A DNA stretch of 64,000 nt. Origin: Armatimonadota bacterium (lineage in GTDB: Bacteria > Armatimonadota > Fimbriimonadia > Fimbriimonadales > Fimbriimonadaceae). This document shows positions 1 through 8,797 of the stretch, in pieces (position 1 is the stretch's first letter; every line of letters starts with the position of its first letter). The stretch covers positions 896,644-960,643 of the forward strand of contig JAFDWQ010000001.1 in the NCBI GenBank assembly GCA_018268395.1, given 5' to 3'. The notes below the pieces were generated by a model that saw only the letters and a list, made by a program, of their open reading frames with translations, did not search any database and had not been told where the DNA came from. Position numbers and translations under genes: made by a program.

Positions 1-795
1 GTCGGAGGGATCATCTCCCAAGGCGGGACGATCCTTCGTTCGGCACGCTCGAAAGAGTTCAGGACCTTCGAAGGCCGCGCGAAGGCCCTGGACGTCCTTC
101 GGGCTAACGGCGTCAGCGGCCTCGTCGTGATCGGTGGGGACGGCTCGTTGACGGGCGCGAAGATCCTCTCCGAGGAGTTTTCGTTCCCCGTCGTCGGCGT
201 ACCGGCCTCGATCGACAACGACATCAGCGGGACCGACTTTTCGATCGGGTTCGATACGGCCGTCAACACCGCGCTCGGTGCGATCGACAAGGTCCGCGAC
301 ACCGCCTATTCCCATGAGCGGGTCTTCGTGATCGAGGTCATGGGCCGGGCGAACGGCTTCATCGCGCTCGAAGTCGCATTGGCCTGTGGGGCCGAAGCGG
401 TGATCGTGCCCGAAGTCCCCTATTCTCTCCTTGAGATCTGCGACTATCTCCGGAACATGTCCGCGAAGGGCAAGCGGTCCGCGATCCTGATCGTCGCAGA
501 GGGCGCCGCCCGAGCGAGCGACATCAAGGAATTCGTCCATTCGAACACGGGGTTCGAGGTCCGGTACCTCGTCCTCGGCCACATGCAACGGGGCGGCTCT
601 CCGACCGCGTTCGACCGGGTTTTGGCCCTTCGCCTCGGCGCTTTGGCCGCGAACAGGCTCGTCAGCGGTTTTACGGGAGAGATGGTCGGCGTCGACGGCA
701 CGAAACTCGTTTCCCATCCGCTGTCGTACGTCCTCAGCACCGAACGGACGATCGATCCAGACAAGCTCCTTCTGGTCGACGCCATGGCGCAGTGA
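1..795 (+). CDS. pfkA: 6-phosphofructokinase, 5' end cut by window edge
   Basis: ATP-dependent 6-phosphofructokinase, the committed step of glycolysis in the cytoplasm. The frame is open from base 1, so 264 C-terminal residues are visible and about 50-60 N-terminal residues, including the first ATP-binding loop, lie outside the window. Landmarks are GGTILRSAR near the left edge, IGGDGS (Gly after the Asp, which in this family points to ATP rather than pyrophosphate as donor), the catalytic segment PASIDNDI followed by TD, and QRGGSPTAFDR near the C terminus. The usual Thr before IDND is Ser here. The next gene follows after 31 bases and has its own promoter-like hexamer, so this is probably the last gene of its transcript. 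Confidence 0.93.
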   Translation, partial: VGGIISQGGTILRSARSKEFRTFEGRAKALDVLRANGVSGLVVIGGDGSLTGAKILSEEFSFPVVGVPASIDNDISGTDFSIGFDTAVNTALGAIDKVRDTAYSHERVFVIEVMGRANGFIALEVALACGAEAVIVPEVPYSLLEICDYLRNMSAKGKRSAILIVAEGAARASDIKEFVHSNTGFEVRYLVLGHMQRGGSPTAFDRVLALRLGALAANRLVSGFTGEMVGVDGTKLVSHPLSYVLSTERTIDPDKLLLVDAMAQ

Positions 796-813
796 CCTGC
801 CGTCGGGTCCGCC

Positions 814-826
814 CATAATCCAGAAA
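814..826 (+). promoter_or_regulatory. -10 hexamer placed for a leaderless mRNA
   Basis: CATAAT at 814-819 is followed by 7 bases and then the GTG start at 827, so a transcript starting 6-8 bases after the hexamer would begin at the start codon. No Shine-Dalgarno sequence is visible. Confidence 0.55.
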
Positions 827-1297
827 GTGAGCAAGTTGCACACGCTGACCGTGCCCGACGTCCTCTGGATCAACCTTCAGGTCACAGGCGCCCCAAGACC
901 GTACTCGTACGCGACGCTGGAAGAAGGCACGTTCCTTCAGTACGGCCACGGGTCGAGCCGAGACCTTGCCGGTCAAGCGGCCCGCTTCTTGACCGGGTTC
1001 GTCCGACTTCGGCCGATTTCGGAAGGTTGCCCCGCCACGGCGTTCGTCGGTTGCGTCTCGTTCCTCGAAATGAACGGACATTCGCTGGATTTGGACGACG
1101 GATCGGCGGCGCAATGGGCTCAGGAGTGCTGGGCCGACCCCTCGAAGGCGGTTGGCGCCGTAGCGGCCCGACTCTCGGAAGACGATGCTCCTCACGGCCA
1201 TGGTGTTCCGGACGTCCGGGCCATCGTCCAGTCCGTGCTCGCGCGGTATCCGGACACGGTCGCAAAACTGGCCGGGGCGACGACCGCCGTCGCCTGA
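827..1297 (+). CDS. Doc/Fic-fold protein with a degenerate active-site motif
   Basis: 156-residue protein resembling the death-on-curing branch of the Fic superfamily: the N terminus (LTVPDVLWINLQVTG) matches the first Doc helix. The segment that should carry the HPFxxGNKRT catalytic loop reads RPISEGCPATAFVGCVSFL, followed by the typical FLxMNG. The catalytic His and the Asn-Lys-Arg are therefore missing, and AMPylation or phosphorylation activity is unlikely. No antitoxin gene is adjacent: pfkA lies upstream and a convergent protease gene downstream. GTG at 827 is chosen because it begins the recognisable domain and sits 7 bases after CATAAT. It may be a non-catalytic housekeeping relative; its function is unknown. 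Confidence 0.6.
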   Translation: MSKLHTLTVPDVLWINLQVTGAPRPYSYATLEEGTFLQYGHGSSRDLAGQAARFLTGFVRLRPISEGCPATAFVGCVSFLEMNGHSLDLDDGSAAQWAQECWADPSKAVGAVAARLSEDDAPHGHGVPDVRAIVQSVLARYPDTVAKLAGATTAVA

Positions 1298-1298
1298 A

Positions 1299-1916
1299 TC
1301 AGACCGGGCCGAAAGCGCCGCCGAGGTAGAGCCCGGCAAGCAACAGCAACGTCCAGTTGTGCAAGGCGTGGTACGCGCCAGACCTCAGAACACCGCCGAT
1401 ACGGTACTGGTAGGCGAACCATCCTCCGGCAAGGCCGAGGGACAGTCCGATCCCGAGCGGAACGCCGACGATGCAGTGCGCCAGGCCGAATTTGAGGCTT
1501 TGCCACACGATCGGCCAGAAGTGATAGTGCCCCTTGCGGAAAACGTACTCCTCATTGAGGGCCAGACGGGGCACGTTGACCGCGAGGAGGCCGAGGAACA
1601 CCCACGCGAAAACAGGGATCTGAAGGCCCGAAGCGATGAGGTTCCGAGCCGCGCCCGGCTTCTCGGCCGGAGTCGCGATCAGTTGGAGCCAGGAGAATCC
1701 CAGCACTTGGGGCCAAAGGGCGACGAGGACGAGCCCGACCGTCACGATCACGACCAGCACGGCCCAGGCACCGAGAAGGGCTGGAAGCCACTTCCAGCCC
1801 TTCAGGCACTCGAGGACCTGATAGTCCTCCTTGAGCGTCCCCCTCCGGAGCGCCAAGACCAAGTTCACCGTGACCCACGCCGTCGCTGCCCATCCGAGGA
1901 TCGTCAGCGGAGTCAC
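1299..1916 (-). CDS. CPBP-family intramembrane metalloprotease
   Basis: 205-residue polytopic membrane protein of the CPBP (CAAX protease and bacteriocin-processing) family. The three family motifs are present in order: EEYVFR at residues 122-127 (EExxxR), FGLAH at 143-147 (FxxxH) and HALHN at 183-187 (HxxxN). In this family the Glu and His residues form the metal-binding active site within the membrane. About five hydrophobic segments are visible, at roughly residues 5-22, 43-80, 95-115, 145-172 and 186-203. The start is GTG, 17 bases after the stop of the PEP-CTERM gene at 1934, so the two could be cotranscribed. The substrate is unknown; there is no bacteriocin or prenyl-protein context. 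Confidence 0.75.
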   Translation of the reverse strand: MTPLTILGWAATAWVTVNLVLALRRGTLKEDYQVLECLKGWKWLPALLGAWAVLVVIVTVGLVLVALWPQVLGFSWLQLIATPAEKPGAARNLIASGLQIPVFAWVFLGLLAVNVPRLALNEEYVFRKGHYHFWPIVWQSLKFGLAHCIVGVPLGIGLSLGLAGGWFAYQYRIGGVLRSGAYHALHNWTLLLLAGLYLGGAFGPV

Positions 1917-1933
1917 GGGCTGAGTCTGACAGA

Positions 1934-2551
1934 TTACTTCCGGCGCCGACGGGCGAGGCCGACGATGCCAAGGCCGAGCGCGATCATCGAAGCAGGCTCG
2001 GGAACGGGGGTCAGCTGGGCCTGGCCGCCGCAGTTGTCTTGCGGGATCCAGAGCATCGCGTCCATCTTGTTGTTCTTGCCCGCGTCAAGCATCGAGATGG
2101 CGTCGTTGATGACGGCGGCATGAGAGTCGTACCAGCTCGAATCGAGCTTGAACTGTCCCTTGTTCTGCTTCAGGTCCGTGCCGTAGCGTGCGGCCCAGAC
2201 GGCGATCTGGAGCGAAGCGGCCTTGTTGTCCGACGTGTCCTTACCCGCGCCGTTGGAGAGGACGCTGCCCGCCAGGGAGAAGATCGGGTCGTTCTTCGTC
2301 ATCGCGGTCTTGACGTCCCAGGTCTGGCCGACGCTGACGATGTTGTCAAGGTCGACACAGTAGCTAGTGAAGACGGAGTTCTTGTCGAGGTTCTTGAATT
2401 CGAGTTGCCCGCCGAACCCCGAGAAGGCGTTGCCTTTGTAAACGATCTTCACGGTGAGGCCGTTACCTGTGCCTTTCAGCTTGATCGTATCGGCGAAGGA
2501 CGCCGCCGCACACGCGGCGAGCGCGACGAGTGTCACAGTCCTGAGTTTCAT
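1934..2551 (-). CDS. PEP-CTERM surface protein with thioester-domain-like motifs
   Basis: Exported protein of about 205 residues. It has an N-terminal signal peptide (MKLRTVTLVALAACAAASFA) and a C-terminal sorting tail: VPEPAS, a short hydrophobic helix, then RRRRK, the substrate signature of the exosortase/archaeosortase system. The mature part has YCVDL and later LQIAVW, spaced as in thioester (TED/TQxA) domains where Cys and Gln crosslink. Two ATGs are adjacent; 2551 is preferred because AAGGAG lies 7 bases before it. It is a clear paralogue of the protein at 2695-3312, sharing the DNKAA and QIAVWAARYGT blocks. The likely role is a cell-surface or matrix protein; the ligand is unknown. No exosortase gene is in the window. 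Confidence 0.8.
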   Translation of the reverse strand: MKLRTVTLVALAACAAASFADTIKLKGTGNGLTVKIVYKGNAFSGFGGQLEFKNLDKNSVFTSYCVDLDNIVSVGQTWDVKTAMTKNDPIFSLAGSVLSNGAGKDTSDNKAASLQIAVWAARYGTDLKQNKGQFKLDSSWYDSHAAVINDAISMLDAGKNNKMDAMLWIPQDNCGGQAQLTPVPEPASMIALGLGIVGLARRRRK

Positions 2552-2639
2552 CATGTGGCTCCTTGGTCCACAGGTCAAGGTGCAATCCGCATGCCCGATA
2601 GCGCACGGTCCCGCAATTCAGGGGCAATTACCGGGCCGG

Positions 2640-2673
2640 AAGACAAAACCGCCCGTGCGAAGGGCACGGGCGG
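2640..2673 (-). terminator. Rho-independent terminator
   Basis: A perfect 10-bp stem (2649-2658 with 2664-2673, arm CCGCCCGTGC, 5-base loop) is followed on the minus strand by GGTTTTGTCTT. It lies 22 bases after the stop of the PEP-CTERM gene at 2695 and before the next minus-strand gene. Confidence 0.88.
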
Positions 2674-2694
2674 CGTTCCGGAGAGAGGACGGAG

Positions 2695-3312
2695 TCAACG
2701 TCGTCGTTTCTTGGCCAGCGCGGCGAGTCCGAGACCGGCCGCGAGGAGGCTGAAGGGTTCAGGCACCGGTCGGAGTTGGGCTTGGCCCCCGTCGATCGGG
2801 CTCGGCTTCAAGTACACGGCGCTGTTCTGATCGTCGTTGCCGAAATAGGCTTTGGCCTGGCTGAAGATCGAGCCATGGCTACTGACCCACGACCATTCGA
2901 GCTGGAAGTCGCCGCCGGAGTTCGTGTTGAGGTTGGTCCCGTACCGTGCCGCCCACACGGCGATCTGCAAGGCGGCCGCTTTGTTGTCGCTGTTCACGGA
3001 CGCAACGTTGTTCGCGAACACGGAACCTGCTTTGGAAATCCGGCTTCCCTGTGTCGCCGAGTCCTTTTCGACCACGTTGTAGACCTGTCCGTTGGAGATC
3101 GTGTGCTCAAGGTCCGCGCACATCGATTTGAACAGGATGTTCTTCTGCAAGTCCTTGAACGTCAACTGCCCCGCGAACGCTGACCGCTTGCTGCCATAGA
3201 ACTTGTAATCGACTCCGCCGACCCCGAGGCCCGAACCCTCGTACCGGATGTCGTAGGCCTGCGCAGACGCGGCGAGCGCCCCCAGGAAGACGAGCGAAAG
3301 TGTGGTCTTCAT
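2695..3312 (-). CDS. PEP-CTERM surface protein, paralogue of the one at 1934
   Basis: 205-residue exported protein with a signal peptide (MKTTLSLVFLGALAASAQA) and a C-terminal PEP-CTERM tail (VPEPFS, hydrophobic segment, KKRRR). It parallels the neighbour at 1934-2551 along its length: both have a single Cys-Asp-Leu motif (here MCADL), then DNKAAALQIAVWAARYGT, then a SW-SH block, then GGQAQLxPVPEP. This is a tandem duplication with divergence. The Cys here is the only one in the protein, so it cannot form a disulfide, which fits an internal Cys-Gln thioester as in TED domains; that is inference. A terminator-like hairpin lies just upstream at 3331-3358. Confidence 0.8.
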   Translation of the reverse strand: MKTTLSLVFLGALAASAQAYDIRYEGSGLGVGGVDYKFYGSKRSAFAGQLTFKDLQKNILFKSMCADLEHTISNGQVYNVVEKDSATQGSRISKAGSVFANNVASVNSDNKAAALQIAVWAARYGTNLNTNSGGDFQLEWSWVSSHGSIFSQAKAYFGNDDQNSAVYLKPSPIDGGQAQLRPVPEPFSLLAAGLGLAALAKKRRR

Positions 3313-3330
3313 CGTGTTTCCGAACCCTCC

Positions 3331-3358
3331 AAGACAAAACCGCGGAAAGCGCTCCGCG
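3331..3358 (-). terminator. terminator-like hairpin between sdhA and the PEP-CTERM gene
   Basis: CGCGGA (3341-3346) pairs with TCCGCG (3353-3358) across a 6-base loop, followed on the minus strand by GTTTTGTCTT, nearly the same tail as the terminator at 2640. It may end the sdhA transcript. It is only 18 bases before the ATG at 3312, so it could also act as an attenuator for that gene. Confidence 0.6.
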
Positions 3359-3465
3359 AAGGTCTATTCTGCAGCCCGATCGGGCCGTCAAGGCCTGGTC
3401 CGCGCAAATCCCGGCAATGGTGCGTGGACCTCGCCTAGGACCCCCGAGGTTTGGCAGGACCGAAG

Positions 3466-5397
<1,932 letters not shown>

Positions 5398-5511
5398 GGG
5401 GTCGTCATCGTTTTACCCTGAGCACCGTCCACACGGCGGGGGCGGACGTCACGCGGCCTCGTCCTTGCCCGGACCGGCCGCCCCGGACCCAAGCGCTGTC
5501 GACGCCAGCCG

Positions 5512-5524
5512 TAAAATCGCCTCG
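5512..5524 (+). promoter_or_regulatory. -10 hexamer placed for leaderless gpsA
   Basis: TAAAAT at 5512-5517, 7 bases, then ATG at 5525. No Shine-Dalgarno sequence is seen. Confidence 0.6.
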
Positions 5525-6520
5525 ATGACGGTCACCGTCCTGGGTGCAGGAAGCTGGGGCACGGCGCTTTCGCTCGTTCTCGCCAGGAACGGTCACGACG
5601 TGAACCTCCTCGGACGCGAATCCGGGGCTCTTGACGACCTGGTCCAGCGCCGCGAGAACCTGCGCTATCTGCCAGGGTTCGTCCTTCCCGAATCGGTCCG
5701 CGTCGCGTGGCTCGACGCCGACAGTCCGGTCGGCGACGTCACGGTGATCGCGGTGCCGTCGGGGGCCGTACAAGAGGTCCTCCCCGTCGTGTGCCGGTCG
5801 AACGTCGTCGTCGTAGCCAGCAAGGGCCTCGCGCCTGGCGGAGAGGCCCTCATCTCCGACGTCGTCGAAGCGGCTTGTCCGTCCTCCCGGGTCGTCGTCC
5901 TAAGCGGCCCGAACTTAGCCGTCGAACTCGCCCAGAGTATCCCGACGGTCGCGGTCGCGGCGAGCAAAGACTCCGATGCGGCTTGCCTCGTAAGGGACGC
6001 GTTCCATTGCAGGTCGTACCGCGTTTATGTCAGCGACGACGTCAAGGGCGTCGAGGTCGCGGGCGCGCTCAAGAACGTCATGGCGATCGCAGCGGGTATG
6101 TCCGACGGCCTTGGTTTCGGCGACAACACGAAGGGCGCGCTCCTGGCCCGTGGCCTCCACGAGACGGCGCGGATCGGGCTCGCCCTCGGTGCCCGGCTCG
6201 AGACGTTCCTCGGAATCGCGGGGGTCGGCGACCTCTTCGCGACCGCTAACTCTCGCCTGTCGCGCAACTACCGCGTCGGATTCGGGCTGGGCGAGGGCCG
6301 TCGGCTCGCAGACGTGCTTCAGCAGATCGGTCAGGTCGCCGAAGGGGTGACCACCGCTGAACTCGTCCTTCATCTGGCGCGAAAACTCGGCGTCGAGGCG
6401 CCGATCTGCGACGTCGTAAACCAGGTCATGCGCGGCAACGTCGATCCCAGAACGGCCGTTTGGCAGCTCATGGAACGGACGCCGAAGCGCGAAGGACTTG
6501 AAGCGCCCGGAACCGGTTGA
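5525..6520 (+). CDS. gpsA: glycerol-3-phosphate dehydrogenase [NAD(P)+]
   Basis: 331-residue cytoplasmic enzyme reducing dihydroxyacetone phosphate to sn-glycerol 3-phosphate for phospholipid synthesis. The N-terminal NAD(P) fold is VTVLGAGSWGTALSLVLARNGHDV-like (first 25 residues). The family blocks SGPNLAVELA, VEVAGALKNVMAIAAGMSDGL with the catalytic Lys, GFGDNTKGALLARGL and GVGDLFATANSRLSRN follow in order. ATG at 5525 is chosen because it begins the Rossmann strand and sits 7 bases after TAAAAT; a longer reading frame upstream would run antisense into sdhA. The 3' end overlaps the convergent membrane-protein gene by 23 bp. Confidence 0.96.
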   Translation: MTVTVLGAGSWGTALSLVLARNGHDVNLLGRESGALDDLVQRRENLRYLPGFVLPESVRVAWLDADSPVGDVTVIAVPSGAVQEVLPVVCRSNVVVVASKGLAPGGEALISDVVEAACPSSRVVVLSGPNLAVELAQSIPTVAVAASKDSDAACLVRDAFHCRSYRVYVSDDVKGVEVAGALKNVMAIAAGMSDGLGFGDNTKGALLARGLHETARIGLALGARLETFLGIAGVGDLFATANSRLSRNYRVGFGLGEGRRLADVLQQIGQVAEGVTTAELVLHLARKLGVEAPICDVVNQVMRGNVDPRTAVWQLMERTPKREGLEAPGTG

Positions 6521-6977
6521 CGATCGCCCAGACCGAGACGGCGAGCGTCGCGATTGCGGCAAGGGCATAGCTTTGGGCGTGCATGAGACCGGTCGCCGCC
6601 AACCTTCGGTCCGCCTCCTTGGAAGGATCTTGAAGCACGGTTGCGGTGCCGAAGTAGACCAGGCACCAAAGCACGATGCCGAGCACAAGGATCGCGCCAA
6701 GACACACGGCCAGCGGACGCACGAGGTCGCGCCAACCCAGCACCGGCATCGGACCGACCCGACTGACGGCGGCCAAGACGAGCCCAGAGACCGCACCGAA
6801 CCACCACGTCGCCAAGAATCCCCATCCTAGAGCCAGAAGCACGGGAGCCTGTGTCCCGATCGAAGGGTGGTAAGTGCCCAGGTACGGCTTACAGACGGAC
6901 ACGGAGAACAGGTCGTGGACAATTCCGAAGACGACAGCGGCCAGAATGCAGGTTCCGACGATGCGCACCCCTTGCAC
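6498..6977 (-). CDS. hypothetical four-helix membrane protein
   Basis: About 159 residues with four long hydrophobic segments (roughly residues 5-25, 45-70, 85-110 and 130-150) and no recognised catalytic motif. I do not recognise the family. The start is uncertain: GTG at 6977 or GTG at 6968 both begin just before the first helix, while a TTG at 7058 would add an Arg-rich stretch antisense to folK and is less likely. Its 5' end overlaps or abuts the start of folK, and its 3' end overlaps gpsA, so it occupies the strand opposite both neighbours. Confidence 0.5.
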
Positions 6978-7488
6978 AGTTTTTTCGACGCGCCGGGCCG
7001 TCGTCGCGTTCGGCTCCAACGTGGGCGACCGCGGCCGGCACGTCCTGGAAGCGCTCAAGTTCCTGGGTTCGCGGGTCGGGATCGTTGCGTCGAGCGGGCT
7101 TTACGAGACCGCTCCGATGTACGTCGAAGACCAGCCTCCGTTCCTCAACGGTGCCGTCCTGATCGAAACGGACCTTGACCCTCGGGAACTGTTGAAGCTT
7201 TTGAAAGACATTGAGTCACGGATCGGCCGTCAAGCACGCGAGAGGAACGGACCCCGCGAGATCGACCTCGATCTGATCGACTTCGAAGGCGACGACGTCG
7301 ACCACAGTGCGACGCTCACTGTCCCGCATCCGCGTGCCCACGAACGAAGGTTCGTACTCGATCCGATGAACGAAATCGCCCCTGATTGGGTTCTCAATGG
7401 ATACGGGGCGGTACGCGACCTCTTGAAACGGGCCGACGTACAATCCCAGGAAGTCAGGCGGACGGCCGATGCCCCAATTCTCCTTTAG
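6961..7488 (+). CDS. folK: 2-amino-4-hydroxy-6-hydroxymethyldihydropteridine pyrophosphokinase
   Basis: HPPK transfers pyrophosphate from ATP to hydroxymethyl-dihydropterin in folate synthesis. The core begins RAVVAFGSNVGDRG and continues SSGLYETAPMYVEDQPPFLNGAV, then GRQARERNGPREIDLDLIDF (Mg and ATP binding acidic cluster) and the family block VPHPRAHERRFVLDP. ATG at 6961 adds about 11 residues before the first beta strand; no other start codon in frame lies between it and the core, so it is the best choice. The 3' end overlaps the next gene by 20 bp, suggesting translational coupling to the secretion genes. Confidence 0.92.
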   Translation: MRTPCTVFSTRRAVVAFGSNVGDRGRHVLEALKFLGSRVGIVASSGLYETAPMYVEDQPPFLNGAVLIETDLDPRELLKLLKDIESRIGRQARERNGPREIDLDLIDFEGDDVDHSATLTVPHPRAHERRFVLDPMNEIAPDWVLNGYGAVRDLLKRADVQSQEVRRTADAPILL

Positions 7489-8797
7489 CGCCATCGACGG
7501 AAACGGGAGGCCCGTGCAAGGGGTCGTCGATGCCGGTACAGAGAACGAACTGATCGTCCGTTTGTCCGGCCAAGGGCTCCGGGTGCAGTCGATCACACGG
7601 GGAGCCGCGGCACCGACGCCCGCTACGCGGCCTCCGGCCCCGGCCGTGTCCACTGTGGCCGCACCGCCCGTGGCCCCGGTACGCCCTGTGACGCGAGTCG
7701 CCCATGAGCCCCGCCGTTCGGACGGCCGCCCCTATCTCGCTCCGGCAAAGACGGTCCGGACGAAACGGGCCACGTACAAGCAACTCATGTTCTTGTTCGC
7801 CCAGACCGCGACGATGCTTCGGAGCGGGGTCAGTCCGGCGGACACCTTTCAGAGGCTGTCGGTGTCGGCCGTCCCTCCCCATATCGCTCAGGCCGCACAC
7901 GGCGTCGCCGACATGGCGACCGCAGGGATCAGCATGGCCGACGCTATGGCCGTCTATCCCGACGTCTTTCCCGAGGCTGCCGTCGGAGCGGTCCGCGCCG
8001 GCGAAAACGGTGGTTACGCGCACGAAGCCTGCCGGCTGCTCAGCGTCCAGTACGAAAAGTCGCACCGGATGATGTGGCACGTACGGTTCCTGCGATGGGC
8101 GACCATGATCGGCCTTTCCGCGATCCCGGTGGTCGAGTCGTTCGTGCAAGGACTTGACCGGTCGTTCGCCGACATGAGCGGCGTGGCCGGATTGGGGCAA
8201 GGCATGATGGCCGCGTTCCGCGGATGGTCCGGCCTTTGGCTCGTCCTGCTGTGGGCCTGTTACTTCGCCGCCAAGGCCTGGATGCGTCAGACCCGGAACC
8301 GGGATCTGCGTCACGCGCTCGCCCTCAAAGTACCCGTCTTTGCAGAGCGGGCGAAAAAGGAGGGGCTCGCGGCGTTCACGTTCCATACAGGGCGCCTGTC
8401 CCAGGCCGGCCTCAGTCCCAACCGCGCTTGGACGTTGGCCGCGGCCGCAGTACCGAACCAAGCTCTCGGGAGGGCCTTTGCCGCCATGAACGACGGGACG
8501 TCCGACGGAGTGCGTTTAGGCGACCTTGTCCGTCGGTCCGAGTTGTTCCCCCGCGACTACGCGAACATTTTGGAGACCGGAGAGGCGACAGGGACTTTGC
8601 CGCAAGCGTTGGAATACGTGTCCCAAACGGCAGACCGGGACCGCTCGTTCGCCGACCGGAAGGCGAACTGGTCCTTGTACGGCACCTACATCCTCCTTTT
8701 CATCGTCTTCGGGATCGTGTGCGGTACAGCTTTTTACACCGGATACTTCAACGCGCTTTACAAGCACACGGTCGGTGAGGCGGAGGCCGAACCCTGA
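7469..8797 (+). CDS. type II secretion system F-domain protein (PilC/GspF-like), first of two
   Basis: 442-residue inner-membrane platform protein of a type IV pilus or type II secretion machine. An N-terminal 50-residue PilC-type domain (FSFSAIDGNGRPVQG, VRLSGQGLRV) is followed by a Pro/Ala-rich linker of about 50 residues and two T2SF repeats, the first starting KQLMFLFAQTATMLRSGVSPADTF and the second FTFHTGRLSQAGL. Membrane helices lie near residues 200, 255 and the C terminus (YGTYILLFIVFGIVCGTAFY). Repeat 1 keeps the usual ENGGY. The next gene starts inside its stop codon (TGATG). No prepilin ATPase or peptidase gene is nearby. Confidence 0.85.
   Translation: MPQFSFSAIDGNGRPVQGVVDAGTENELIVRLSGQGLRVQSITRGAAAPTPATRPPAPAVSTVAAPPVAPVRPVTRVAHEPRRSDGRPYLAPAKTVRTKRATYKQLMFLFAQTATMLRSGVSPADTFQRLSVSAVPPHIAQAAHGVADMATAGISMADAMAVYPDVFPEAAVGAVRAGENGGYAHEACRLLSVQYEKSHRMMWHVRFLRWATMIGLSAIPVVESFVQGLDRSFADMSGVAGLGQGMMAAFRGWSGLWLVLLWACYFAAKAWMRQTRNRDLRHALALKVPVFAERAKKEGLAAFTFHTGRLSQAGLSPNRAWTLAAAAVPNQALGRAFAAMNDGTSDGVRLGDLVRRSELFPRDYANILETGEATGTLPQALEYVSQTADRDRSFADRKANWSLYGTYILLFIVFGIVCGTAFYTGYFNALYKHTVGEAEAEP

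Noticed and set aside
827-1297. Active toxin-antitoxin module
   Set aside because: The Fic catalytic motif is degenerate and no antitoxin gene is adjacent.
1185-2123. Long plus-strand open frame
   Set aside because: It is antisense to the CPBP protease and PEP-CTERM genes, has a Glu/Arg/Pro-rich composition typical of reverse-frame high-GC reading, and matches no family.
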